From: Lingula anatina
Lineage: Eukaryota; Brachiopoda; Lingulata; Lingulida; Lingulidae
Assembly: GCF_001039355.2 (NCBI RefSeq)
Contig: NW_019776146.1
Coordinates: 278,612-342,611 of the forward strand
Length of the DNA stretch: 64,000 nucleotides
Reading direction: 5' to 3'
Numbering within the stretch: the stretch's first letter is position 1; every line of letters begins with the position of its first letter. The position numbers were made by a program, and so were the translations under genes. Shown here piece after piece: positions 39,495 to 51,346 of this stretch. The notes beneath the pieces were generated by a model. That model did not search any database, had not been told where the DNA came from, and worked only from the letters and a program-made list of their open reading frames with translations.

Positions 39495-40795
39495 GATTAT
39501 GCTGTTAAGCATTATATAATATTGCATCACAATTGAAGAAAAAGCTATGTTGGGCACTTCTGCCATAGTAACCACTTTGGGAAAACTATGCCACTTGCTA
39601 TTCTCAAATTTACAGGAAAGAAATATATAGGACTAAAATACAGCTTTGGTTGGAAAACAAGCCTGATTGGTTAATTTTTCTTGAAGTTGCACATTTGGCA
39701 TTTTCAAGGTGACTTTGCACCTCCATGGGCTTGAAGACTTTTGCTAGTCACATTTTCTGAATATCCATGATACTTCTATTTTATCATTTTAAAAAATTTG
39801 ATGGTCATTATGCTGTTAAGCATTATGTAATATTGCATTAAAAGTGAAGAAAACCCCATTTTGGACACTGCCGCCTTGATAACTATTAAGGGAAAACCAT
39901 GTTACTTATGATTTCCAAACTTGCAAAGCAGAAACATGAGACTTAAATGCAGCTTGAGTTGGAAAAGCAGTCTAATTGCTTTCTTTTCCTGGAAGTTAAT
40001 CATTTTTTTTTTAAATTTTCATTTTTGAAATATTAGCATTTTCAATGTGGAACTTAGAACTCCCACAGGCATGAAGCCGAAAGGTAATCAAATTTTGTAA
40101 ATGTTCATGTAATTTGTAGTAGATAATTAAAAATTGGTAGTAATATAATTGTTAGTCATCATGCAATGCTTCATCAAAATGGACAAAAAAAAACCTACTT
40201 GATGTACTGCCTCCACAAACGTGAAATAAAAACTGTTACTTATAATTTTTTAACAAGAATGATTCTTAGGATTGACATACAGCTCAATTATAAAACCTAC
40301 TCTGTTGGATTATACTTTTTATTGAATTTCTTTGTGAAATTTTCATTTTTTTTTGTAAAATTTTCATTTTTCTCATTCTGCCATTTTCAGTGTGAACTTG
40401 AAGTCTCATGGTCCTGAAGCCTTATGCCCATTACATATTTTACTTACATTGGTATTACCAGTTGTGCATAATTAAAATTTGCTGTTGACAGTTAAGCATA
40501 ATGTAATATTGCATCAGAATTGGCAGTAGCCTATTTTGTGCATTATTATTTTCTGCTTTTTGTCTGTACACTTTACAGCTTTGATGCCTTGTCTTTTTAA
40601 TTAATGCAATTTTTTGTGAAAGTTTCATTTTTTTCTGGAGCACATTCTGGCATTTTCAAAGTATGCACTTGAACTCTGATAGGCCTGAAGCCTTATGCTT
40701 GTTACACATTTTACTTCCATTGGTATTACTTGTTGTGCATAATTAAAATTTGATGCTGACTTTGCTGTTTAGCATAATGTAATATTGCATCAAAA
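39495..40795 (+). repeat. Diverged tandem repeat, unit ~280-340 bp, five copies
   Basis: The core GCTGTTAAGCATTATGTAAT plus ATTGCAT recurs at about 39500, 39811, 40151 (degenerate), 40490 and 40763. Each is followed at similar distance by TTTTGTGCATTATT- or GTTACTTAT-type segments and GGCATTTTCAA / CTTGAACTC / GGCCTGAAGCC pieces. The last two copies are the most alike. No long open frame. Confidence 0.8.
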
Positions 40796-40897
40796 TTGCC
40801 AGTAGCCTATTTTGTGCATTATTACTTTTTGCTTTTTGTCTGTACATTTGACAGCTTTGCTGCTTTGTTTTGCAATGTACCCCACTCCGAATTTCAG

Positions 40898-41085
40898 ATT
40901 CCATACAAGAACAAATCGCAAAGGTACAATACTACACCGGCGCAAACAACTCTATCATTTCGGAGGGAGATGCTGAAGAAAGTGACGAAAGTGGTACTTA
41001 TACTGCTACTGTTACTGAGACTGAAATGGATTTTGAGACTGAGGGCAGTCAGGTTCATGATTTCATTGACAGAGATTTAAAGTGG
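40898..41085 (+). other. Candidate exon of unknown gene
   Basis: After an acceptor-like TTTCAG (40892-40897) an acidic, Ser/Thr-rich frame is open: IISEGDAEESDESGTYTAT, then EMDFETEGSQVHDFIDRD. A possible donor is CAGTCAG/GTTCAT near 41053. Composition is coding-like, but neither partner exons nor a family was found. A decayed LINE begins about 100 bp downstream, so it may be part of old transposon debris. Confidence 0.25.
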
Positions 41086-41184
41086 CACCTATTCTCCTAC
41101 TCCATCAACACCATGGCGCTGGAAATGAGCACCTTAAATCTACGATTTAAACTGGTTGACCAAAATCTCTCTGCTATTGAATGC

Positions 41185-42110
41185 AGATTATATTACCCTA
41201 ATGTCAAACTCAGAGGGACAGTTACAAGACATGTTTGACTTTCATCTGTGGTGCAAACGGCAGGGTGTTCTTATCAACTCTGACAAGTCAAAGTAGGCTA
41301 CACGCACTTCAGGAAGACCTGAGCGAATCTGATTTTATATCACAATAGGAGAGAATAAACTAGAAATGGTGAACCAGTATAAATAATTGAGCGTTTCGTC
41401 TCACTACACCGCCTACTTGGCGTTACACGCAGAACCATTAACAAAAAGCAGTTGACTTGCACTTGGAAAAAGTATATCTAAGACCCACTCTTATAAAACA
41501 CTAGTACTTGGATTATCAGCGTTACATCCGTTCTGGACTATGCTGCGGGAGTCTGTGGCTTCTCATATTGAAAGTGCTCAAAATAAAGCGATTTCAAAAT
41601 GTTATAAGTTTAGATGTGAAATATATGACATTTTTGGGAGTCTCGGAAATTATCACTCAGTCACACCCACCACCAAGGCGGGCAAGAGTTCAGTACAATA
41701 CGACTCACGTCGAGAACTTTCAGTACATATAGACGCAAAAGCTATCCAGCACAAATAATCAGTGTGGGACGGACCCGGACTGTCTACCATGTCAGCACTG
41801 TAAATGGTTAAACACGGTGCAAAATTGGAACAGAGCGTTGTCCGTTGAACAACCGAATATCACGAAACGCGTGGTTGAGATAGACTACCAGCTCTGCGTT
41901 AAGAAATTGGTGCGAACTTTAGAAAAAAGAAAATATAATGATTATTATTTATTTAATTGATAGTTAATCTGTTATTACTATTGTCATTGTAATTTTCTCT
42001 TTTATTATAAATTTTTGTCCTGCGGAAACATGCTATCTCAATTAACAAATTGGTCCATAATAGGGCCGGGGTATACCCTTATGACTATAATAAAACAGTA
42101 TTCTATTCTA
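41185..42110 (+). pseudogene. Decayed non-LTR retrotransposon (reverse transcriptase 3' half and tail)
   Basis: Around 41185-41300 the sequence reads ADYITLMSNSEGQLQDMFD and WCKRQGVLINSDKSK, matching the catalytic-strand region (normally F/YADD) and the following LINE reverse-transcriptase segment. Further on come ENKLEMVNQYK and, at about 41540-41640, a stretch (SHIESAQNKAISKCY) typical of the C-terminal part. Several stops and frameshifts interrupt it. The AT-rich end with a GGGCCGGGGTATACCC motif and an AATAAAAC-like tail (about 42060-42100) looks like the 3' UTR. Confidence 0.8.
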
Positions 42111-42962
42111 GTTGTGCTTACTCTTTGTATACAGTATTTTGAACAACGAATAGAATAAACCAGTTAGCATAAAAACGTTACATTTACATGTACAAATCTT
42201 TCAGCTCCACAAATCTATAGAAAACAATATATAGTAATTGAGCAAAATACGTCTGAATGTTTAAACTACGTTGTGCTGGTAATGATTATGATAATGATAA
42301 CAACCTCATTCATTTGAAATTGAGATATGACCTAGGGATTCGCCGTGAGATGTGACTTTTTAAATTGGATGAAAGTCGCATTTTGTCTTCTCTAACACAA
42401 TCGATTGATTTTTATTGGGTCCATTCATTCTACCAGCGAAATCTGATTGCTGCCACTGGTAACTTGATATAATGTTTGATGGCTGATAAACCGTGATTGT
42501 TTTGCCGTTATGATTTTAGTTAACCCGAATTGCCTTCCCGCGATCGGAATCCATAATAGTGCCCTATCACATAACAAAGACCAAGGCCTAAATCGAGGCT
42601 TCTGTACGGAGGGTGGTCAACTATACATTATTATGTAAACCAGGTGAGCACGTCACTTTGCTGAGAGGTATTCAGATAGGACCAAGGTCAGTTGGAAAAG
42701 AAGGAAACCTCACTGCAACAATTTCCACATGTAGGCCGAAATTCTGACACTGAAACTGCAGTAATGTGTTGTAAGTACCTTAGAGATAATATAAGATTAC
42801 ACTTTTGATTATGTGTGGACGGCATTTTCCCAAAACGGTACATTTTCTATTGAAGTCGTATTGACCATGGGGACATGTACCTGACGTGAACGTCACTTTC
42901 TCCTTGAAGTCCAAAATGAGCTTGAAGTAAAATAGCTTATTTTATGTTATTATTTTCTAGAG

Positions 42963-43053
42963 GGAATTCACTTGCCAATTAAGAACCAAGAAGATTATTC
43001 CAGTTGTCCAGAGACATGCTATTCCATCTTAAACAAAGCAAGACGACAAGGCA
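42963..43053 (+). other. Candidate internal exon, unknown protein
   Basis: Bounded by TTTTCTAG on the left and CAG/GTGACT on the right. One frame is open: HLPIKNQEDYSSCPETCYS then ILNKARRQG, with a tyrosine in a YxxL-like context. Upstream ATG and partner exons were not established. The junction to the next candidate at 43360 would stop after two more residues, so the pair does not make an obvious gene. Confidence 0.3.
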
Positions 43054-43359
43054 GGTGACTTGTATACGCAGCTCTCTATTGATTGCCCTTTGATTCCTAA
43101 CCATCGCCTTTTTTTTCAAAGAATCAAGTGTCTCCTGTTTTTAGATTAAAAAAAGTAATAATATCACTGTAAATTAAGTTCGTGTTTGCATAGAATGTGT
43201 TGGTTTAATATATTTATTAATATAATATGATTTTTATATATCGTCAAGAATTCCGAAATGGATTGCTGTAATGGTTATATTTTTCGTTATGGAACCCTTA
43301 GATACTGTCTTGTGAATGTGAATTTTATTTAATTTAATTTCATTTTCATTTAATTCCAG

Positions 43360-43496
43360 TGACTCGTAACCATAACGTTTATGAAAATGGATTCGCCCCC
43401 TACAAAGATATCAACTTCGTGTTCGACAGCGCCCGCACCCATGTCAAGATTGTCTCGCTTGCCGGAGTTTGTCTCATAGTTAATTTTCAGGGTTGA
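43360..43496 (+). other. Candidate exon with several open frames
   Basis: After TTTAATTCCAG, about 137 bp are less AT-rich than their surroundings. In one plus frame they encode NVYENGFAPYKDINFVFDSA and end in a TGA. Another plus frame and one minus frame are also open across most of it. Which strand, if any, is coding cannot be decided here. Confidence 0.3.
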
Positions 43497-43499
43497 CAT

Positions 43500-45195
43500 T
43501 TGATTTGGTTTGGATGTAATGTTTGTATTGGGTTGTATTATTCTGCACCAGAAAGTGCATCAAATGAAATGCAGCGTGTAACGGGCGTTTTATTCGTGGA
43601 ACTTCTTGTAAAAATTGACTAAATCCAAGCGTCAACCCTGCACGTCACTTTTTTTATTACTTGAGATATGTTAATAAGTTGTATCACAGCTCTCTATTCG
43701 CACACGACGTACTTTTGTAATTTGTTTATATTTTTGGTTTATATCCACCAGTTCTCGAACCTGAAACGACAGTTTCGGGGTGCTCTTCAAACAGACGTCA
43801 TTGAAATCATTTTCGTGCTTATGTGATGCATAAAAACGAAAAGTGATAAAAAATATTGTAGAATTATCCCTTTGTGATGTCCAGGTAGAACACTATGCTG
43901 GTACGACTGGTTTTCTGTTTGACTGTAAAATATGTGTGGACAAATATGTAATAAGACAATTTGTTGTGAACTGGTAAATACATGTTTATTAATACCAAAA
44001 TGGATACAAATATTTATTTTAATGAAGTTCACTTTTGAAAAGGAAAAAATGTCGCACATCCATTACGTAAAATGCATACAGGAATCTTTTATTGTGGGTG
44101 CTTTTGAAAAAGTGAACGAGAAGTAAATATTCTATAAACTGTTAATACAAAATATTACACGTAAAAAATAGCAGCAGTATGAAATTGTAAAATGTGCTCA
44201 AGTTATTGCAGAAATGTCCATACATATTGAAACGGATTGTTATCAAATTGTGAATATGCTGTTATGACGCATCCTAAGAGTGAATGGTTTCCGGTGTTTT
44301 GATACAGTCTGTCTGATCAGTGACACATGCGTAGTTTTATTGCTGGGAAGGGGTAGAAATGTTTGTGTTTTTAGAAAATCAAACCAGGGGTTGGGGTAGT
44401 TTTTTTTTTTTTTTCAAAATTAAGGTTTTTGTTATTATAAAAGGGAAATTGACCTTTCGCCTGCAAAACAAAGAGGAAATGTTTGATGTTCACAAAAAAA
44501 TGGATTGTAGAAAAAATTTCCTTTTGGCATCTTTTGTCAATTAAAATGCATGTGTGGGATTGGCATTTATCGCATCCTTGTACAACTCAAAATTGTGAGA
44601 AATTCTTATCAAATTCGTATCGATAACTAGTTGATGCGTGTTTCTTTTTATGTTGTTCTTGTACCTGTTACTTTCTTAATTCTATTTTTCTGTCGGGATC
44701 AAGGGGTGATTGCGAAGAAATTGGTAGATTAGATGCCAGTCCTGCACCTGCTGTTGGGTTATTTTGGCTGAATGTTTCTTGATCACTGAACACCGGAGGC
44801 CGTTAGGTTTATAATCATTTTCTGAGTAAATGTGCTTAGTTACTTTAAGTAGACTGTTTTTTCCATAACCTTTTTAATTTTCTTTACATATTATGATTAA
44901 AAGTTACTTTGACTGGGATAAGGTTGTAAACTGACTGTCTTCATGCTGTTCTTGATTCGCACGATGCGTAAATTTAAGTGCTCACTCAAAATTGTGCCAC
45001 CTAAAATCTATTTTAAGATTTAAAGAGGGGAAAAATGACACAAAATATGAGATACTTATTCATTTATCTATGAGAAATATGAGAAATGCATTCATCAAAT
45101 TTACAGAATTGAATAATGTTTGACTGCTGTTTGGTGTTTCGTGCAATCATCAGCATGGCGACATAGAGTAAGGTGTGGTGTCGTGAGTGTGTACC
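43500..45195. other. Intergenic stretch without supported gene
   Basis: AT-rich, poly-T at about 44400; no exon or element was recognised. Confidence 0.5.
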
Positions 45196-45205
45196 CGCGT
45201 GGAAG

Positions 45206-45373
45206 CAGGGGCGGATCCAGAGATATTTTCTGACAGTCTTCCAAATTATCTTTGTTGATCCATCCTCCATTTCTGACTGTCTTCCGACAGAAAAAATAAG
45301 ATACCTGTTAATGTAAACTTGAAAATCTGACCGTCTTCCGGAAGACCCAGAAGACGGCCTCAATCCGCCCCTG
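45206..45373. mobile_element. hAT-like MITE with target-site duplication
   Basis: Ends are CAGGGGCGGAT and ATCCGCCCCTG, the terminal style of many animal hAT-derived MITEs. It is flanked by GTGGAAG at 45199-45205 and again at 45373-45379, consistent with a 7-8 bp duplication. Internally it has repeated CTGTCTTCC and GACCGTCTTCCGG pieces; no transposase. Confidence 0.8.
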
Positions 45374-45810
45374 TGGAAGGGAGTATCGTTTACAGGCCTG
45401 CAGCCAGCAATTTCAAAGGCCTTTACCGTAAAATCCTCATGTACCTAGATCAAATTTTACCCAGAGTGGCCTTTCTCCCAGCAAAAAATTGTGGCTCTTT
45501 TGAACCCCCCGAACACCGCCTGGTCTAGCATACATGAGATCGTATCTTGAGCGACAATTTTTAAAATGCATAGAGCCTCCGACACATTTAGTCATGGAAA
45601 GTTGTATTTAAGCTTGATTTACACCTCGAAATGCGGTATAAAAATAGATTTTTATGTAGAGCCAAAACGTAATGTTCGGTTTTTGTATACATCTGTATGG
45701 TGCAATTGGTATTATTTGTTATAATAAACGTATATATATATATAAGTTGTAATAGTAGTTTCAAAATGCGCAAAATGTCTGTCGTTTATTCCTTATTTTC
45801 TTTTCTTCAG

Positions 45811-45895
45811 CTCGACTCGAACCTACGGCCACCAATTTCCTGACCTTCTTCTGTTTCTTGGTCTCTCACCTTACCTATTGAGCCACCGTCTCAAC
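45811..45895 (-). repeat. tRNA-like module 1 (probable tRNA-derived SINE)
   Basis: On the minus strand it has an A-box-like GTGGCTCAATAGGTAAGG and, about 50 nt later, a B-box-like TAGGTTCGAGTC. The anticodon stem is not convincing, so this is a SINE head or decayed tRNA and not a functional gene. Confidence 0.5.
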
Positions 45896-45979
45896 TCCCT
45901 TGTCTTTGCAATTGGCATGATCATCTTGTAGTAGTTTAAATTGTTTATTTGGAATTATTTTTGCAAAAGGTAATTTGCT

Positions 45980-46060
45980 GGGACCTAGAAGCGCCAGGAA
46001 TCGAACTGGCGACCTTCTGTTTCCGAGGCAAGCGCGTTACCTACTCCTCTAACTGTTCCC
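45980..46060 (-). repeat. tRNA-like module 2 (decayed tRNA or SINE)
   Basis: On the minus strand a perfect T-arm (CGCCAGTTCGATTCCTGGCG) is present, with matching GGG...CCC at the two ends and a D-arm-like TTAGAGGAGTAGGTAACGC. The loop CTCGGAA would give anticodon CGG (proline), but the anticodon stem does not pair. It is probably not functional. Confidence 0.5.
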
Positions 46061-46138
46061 ACCCACCCTCCCCGGGTAGACTTTCTTCTTATAGTAACCA
46101 AAGGAAATTTTTAATAGCACCCCTTGTAATTCCAAAGT

Positions 46139-46194
46139 GCCTGACCCAGGAATCGAACCCCAACCCCAGGCTACCACTGAGCCATGTAGCCGTC
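46139..46194 (-). repeat. tRNA-like module 3 (shortened)
   Basis: On the minus strand ATGGCTCAGTGGTAGCC (A box) and GGGGTTCGATTCCTGGG (B box and T-arm) are separated by only a few bases, so the anticodon arm is missing. Same strand as modules 1 and 2. Confidence 0.55.
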
Positions 46195-46199
46195 AATAA

Positions 46200-49100
46200 A
46201 AACACTAAGACATTTTGTATATTTAATAGGTGTTTTATTAGGAGCAAAACATATTGCCATTTACTCAATTATTTACAAGGCATATATCTGTAAAACATCA
46301 TTGTCTTAAGTCTTTTATTACTACAAGTTTAAAAGGGCTCGAGTATCTGAAAGAATATAATTGATGTCTGCATTTAAATTCACTTAAAGGAGTAACACAC
46401 ATAGCATTTTTATCCATACGATTTGACAAATAAACTATCTACCGCTCTAATTGTCTTATGTTTTATTTATATCACACAAACAAAAATTTCAACTGAAAAA
46501 AAAAACAATGGTGGATGTAATCTCCGCCTTCCCCCCTCCCCCGAGGAGAGAGAGCCATTCTGGACTCACAAGATCAAGTACTCCAAATACTCTATCTCGC
46601 CCCAAAGGTCAACATATGACCCCATTTAAATATCCTTGATCCACCAGTGTTTTTCTCTATATAACAAAAATTGAGACTTTTATGAAATAATGTTTAAAAT
46701 TGAACGCTTTTTTCCCAGTCGGACACGTATCGTTGAGAAGAAAAAACATTTTTTCTTCTTACGTAAAAACGTATAAAGCGTTTATCCAGCTATTGACAAC
46801 ATTGAAAGAATAATTAACAATAGATTATAAAGGGAATATGAAACTGAAAAAATATCCCTAACAAAAACTATATAAGAAAACAAACAACATGTACACCTAT
46901 GAAATCTGGATTAAAATCTAAGGGAGAGATCTCGATGTTTCTTACATTTCCTACATCCATTTTCATTGTAAGAACTATACTGACAGTCAATGAAAACGCA
47001 TCATTTATTTATCAAATAATATTTTAATTCCTTTGGCACATTAAGAAAATAACAGTTTGTGTGAAATATGACCCATTATTCAGTCACACAAGGTGAAAAA
47101 AGGTCAGAAAAGATCATTAAAATGCAAGGTCACGTAATCAAATCTCTTTGGTCCCGCCCATCTTCTAGCATCCCCAGGGCCCGCAGTCACTCTTCCAGTG
47201 GCAGACGTGGCAACACTGAACTTTTTTGTTATGTGTCATACTGGATTTGGTAACTACCTTAAATAGGCTTAATTAATCACAATATACTGAACCTGATTAG
47301 TTCACACCAATCACGAGACAGGAAAAAACACATGATTTTGTAACAGCTGATCACAAAATAACTGAAGCGGAAATTTTAAACATCCGAGTGATCAGCCCAC
47401 TCTCTTATGACCAAACAAGTGCATTTGTACTCGTTTATATGGCTGGAATCGATTCTCGGCAAAAAAAGTACAAGAGAATGTTTTCTGATGCGTTTTCATT
47501 GACTGTTAGTATACATTCAGAGATAAATACTAGAAGTTTTTTTCCATCCTATAAATGGTATTTACATATATCAAATCAGATTTTCAATAAGGGAATTTTC
47601 GCAAATGGAAATTAAAAATGGTAAATTATGCATACTTCACTACTAAAACAAAATAATCGGACTTAGTTTGCGAAATTACATCTCTTAATCAACAAGACAG
47701 TAAATATTCAAATTTTAAGAGATGATATGCCGTCTTTTCTCATCTGAACATTTAAAGAAAGACATGCAATGAGCGTCATTCGTTACAATATAGATTTCAG
47801 TCCATTTCAAAAATGAAAATGAAGAATATAGTCACGCCGGTAAAAACAGAAATTCAGAATTCGACACCTGCCTTTTAGAACTTATCAACGTTTTTGATAA
47901 TGTGTCCTTTGGTGATTTAGGTGAAATTGCTTATTTATATCACAGAAAAATATTTGGCTTGAAACCGACATAAAAATTGGAATTTTGGCGCACTTAATTC
48001 GCAATCTAATCTAGAAAGTCACGAACAGTTGTCTTGTTGAAGAATACAGCCAATAGTACCATTTCCCAAATGTCAAGGCGACAAACATACCACTACGATA
48101 GTACAGAATATATTTCAATGCATAGGGGCGGATTATCGAAATAAAGCAAATAATTTTGTAACTAATGACCATGCATTCTGATATATGATCACGTTGAAAT
48201 ATACTACATTTAATTCGCAAGAAACCTCAAATTCGAGATGTTATATCATATAAAACACGCAAAAGACACCTTTTGACAGAGCCTTTCAAATCCGTTTCAA
48301 ACAGCATTTCGGGTTTTCAGCTCGCCCCTATGTCCTGAGGGGTTCATCTTTTAATCTATATAACTTCAATTAAGCTGACACATTTAAAGGAAATGAAATA
48401 TCAAATGTTATTAATATTAAATTTAATATTAAATTTATGTAATCTTTCCAATATTCAAATTGGAAATATATTACAATACCCCCATAATAATTGAATTATG
48501 TTCTTTATTTCGTAAATGGACGTTTGTTATTCTACCTATATCATATTCTTTAATTCCACTAATAACTGCTCACTAAATATCAACATGTCAATAGCGAGAC
48601 TCTCACAAGACATTTCACAGCATTTTCCCCTACTTGGCCATTTCGCACGGTAAACTTCGACTGCCACTACTACTTCTACCGATGGAGTTCAAACTATTAA
48701 ATGTGAAGTGCAACTGCATTTATCTTTTTTTATGAGATGAATTGAAGGAGGAAATAAATGGTACATGTACGTGGGGAAATTTTGGGAAATGACCAAAACC
48801 ACAGTTGAGATAACAGGCTGCAAAATACTTTTCAAAAACAAATCACAATTAACTTATCGCCAAATACCTAACATTGATTTCTTAAAACGTCATATTCATT
48901 TGGCTAAATTACGATATTCGTATACTTAATATCTAGGCCGCCTTCGCTCCACTTCCTGATCACTCAGCACTGTGAGACAGTGACGTCTCCTTCCAGGCTG
49001 TCCATCCCATTACATTCATGGTAGGGGGAGGTGGCAGGCTGCAGTGGCCGCCTTTCCTTTCCAACTCTTACCAATATTTTATGGTTGAAACTTCGTTTGT

Positions 49101-49570
49101 AATTTACAACATTAAAATACAAAGGACGATTTCAAAATATGCCAGAAGAAAATTTTATTCTTCATCTTTAGTTAAAACTTTAGATCCTTATCCACCCCAA
49201 ATTGAAAGGACATTATGTAGGTCACGGGCTATCTTGATATGAAGCAATGTGGCACACTCATTTTAATATCTGAGCAGTTTTTGTAATGTTTGACCAACTG
49301 TTTGACCAACTAGACCAGGACCAGGGGGGTTCGGGGGGGGGGGGGTTCTTATGACCCCCCCTTTTTTTGCCGGGAAAAGGTTCCCTACGGATTAAAAATT
49401 ATTTAGGTGCATGATAGTTTCATGGTAAAATGTCCACTTTTTCAGAAAAAGAACCCCACTTTTGAAATTGCTGTCTACTGGCCTGTAAGACCGTACTGTT
49501 GAATCAATCTGGAGGAAAAAAATAATAATGCTGCAGCTCGGCAGCTGGTTTTTATTTGACAATTTTAGGG
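46200..49570. other. Intergenic stretch without supported gene
   Basis: AT-rich. A Cys-rich minus-strand frame near 47168-47222 and a less AT-rich patch at about 48940-49060 were seen, but neither was assignable. Confidence 0.45.
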
Positions 49571-49584
49571 ACATGGGACGGGCA

Positions 49585-50085
49585 ACGGATTACAATGATT
49601 AAATGTTTTTAATTTCACAATAAAATTAAATTTGAGACATTTGAATGCAATTCTCTCATACAATCTATATCTTCACATTCTCTCATGAATACATGCGTCT
49701 TTGGCCGTGTGTGCGTGTGTGAGCGTGCGTGCGCGTTCTCTGTTGTAAGCAAATGTACCACGATTTACATCCGATTGGGGATTTGTGATTAATAAGATTA
49801 ATTAGACATATATAAGAATAACATAAAAGCTACAGGTTATCTACATACTATGAATGCTGTTCACGATCAGCCACTGATCAGCTATGATCGATTATTGAAA
49901 AAAAAAAAACAATAACCTCTGGGGGTTCGAAACATTATAAAGGCCTACTTTGGCAAAGCAGCATTTTTTCTCATTTCTCCTATTTGAAATATTATCTTGA
50001 TATAATTCTTATTTCAGTATTTTAAGGCTATCGCCCAGACTACAAAGTTCTAATTATGTATCAATTGTATCAGTAACGGCTGTAC

Positions 50086-50138
<53 letters not shown>

Positions 50139-50363
50139 CGGATCGGAAGAATTCATCCTCGTTTGTGTTCGGCTCTTAATTTGAAAGTTGGGAACACACA
50201 TTTCATCAGACCTATCAATAATTCAACATTCAGTCCGCATGAACAGATGGACAATAAGGCTGACAGGATTGAATGTTTTTAATTGCACAATAAAATCAAA
50301 TTTGATGAAGGCACTTCTCTCATACAATGTATATCTTTATATTCTCTCATGAATACATGCGAC
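49585..50363 (+). repeat. Pair of ~115-bp direct repeats flanking an (AAT)n tract
   Basis: 49585-49701 and 50255-50363 share AAATGTTTTTAATT, CACAATAAAAT, TTCTCTCATACAAT and ATTCTCTCATGAATACATGCG in the same order. Between them is (AAT)n at about 50087-50134. LINE-like sequence begins right after the second copy. Confidence 0.75.
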
Positions 50364-50364
50364 C

Positions 50365-50545
50365 AAGATATGGACATAGGCAACAAGAGAAGCCTCGTAA
50401 GAGATGGAGGGATGAATTTGACGAGTACTGGGAAAAACCAGCTGGAGTGTAAAGTGCAAGACAGAATACGCTGGAAGAAGCATGCTGTGGCCTTTGTCCA
50501 ACAGTAGAACAATTTAGGGTCTGGATGATGATGATAATATAAACA
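50365..50545 (+). pseudogene. 3' remnant of a LINE ORF2
   Basis: In one frame it reads EKPRKRWRDEFDEYW and, after a shift, QDRIRWKKHAVAFVQQ followed by a stop. This is the pattern of the extreme C-terminus of some LINE ORF2 proteins. It ends in GATGATGATGAT, a typical short-repeat tail. The frame is broken. Confidence 0.65.
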
Positions 50546-51179
50546 CAATAAAAATAAAGGTTTTCAAAGAACAAACTTTCTTTTTCCTTTGCATAATTCA
50601 CCACCCCACGGAATGTACCTAGGGTGACCAAGCGTTTAACCACAACAGTCTTAAAAAAAAAGCAAATCACCACATAACGCTTTATGCTGTTTATTCTAAT
50701 ATATCAGCTATTGAAACGAAACTCCCGTCTGGGTTACACTACGCAAAGGCATACAATAGGTGCCGGGCAGGGGACTGAGAGGGGAATCCCACCCCTCAAC
50801 TATATGTATTTTAACTACGTAAAGGCGCCCTGGTTAAGAGTCCTGTCCGCCTCGTTAATTCTATGTTTTAACATAAAAAAAATATGCACTAAAATAAACC
50901 ATTACAGTACTGCGTCTCTTTCCGAGACCCTACTCAGCCGATATCCAAATAAAGTACATAATGCTTCCTTTAACCCCTCCCCCCATCGCGTCCCCAATTT
51001 AGTTTAATTTTCAATCATTTACCACTTGAAATATTATTCCAACACGCCAGTGATGCCATAAAATTCTAAACCGGTGCAAGGTGTGCTAGCAACGTAAGTT
51101 CCTACTTTTCTGCAAAAAGTGTACTCCATTATAGGAACCAGATTTCTACGCGCACACGAAGCGTCTGAACAAATCGCTG

Positions 51180-51346
51180 CTATGTTTCTCTGTAAGCAGC
51201 GTCTGTTTCGATAGTGATCTCTTTGGTAGATACATAGTGTGGTGTGCTGCCGAGTCTTATGGAGTCTGTGGTTTGAGACAAGTTGAAGCCAGAAGCCATG
51301 GACATGATCCCAGAGCTGCGGTTATCTGTTGTGAGATAAACGTTAT
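51180..51346 (-). other. Candidate terminal coding exon (cytoplasmic-tail-like)
   Basis: On the minus strand TTTCCATGTCTGTGTCAG is an acceptor. The exon completes a split codon with two bases and then encodes 54 residues, including NVYLTTDNRSSGIMSMASG and YVSTKEITIETDAAYRET, before TAG at 51182-51180. Codon use and Ser/Thr/Tyr-rich composition look like a membrane-protein tail. It could be an alternative last exon of the gene at 56892, but the phase requires another exon in between, which I did not find. Confidence 0.4.
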
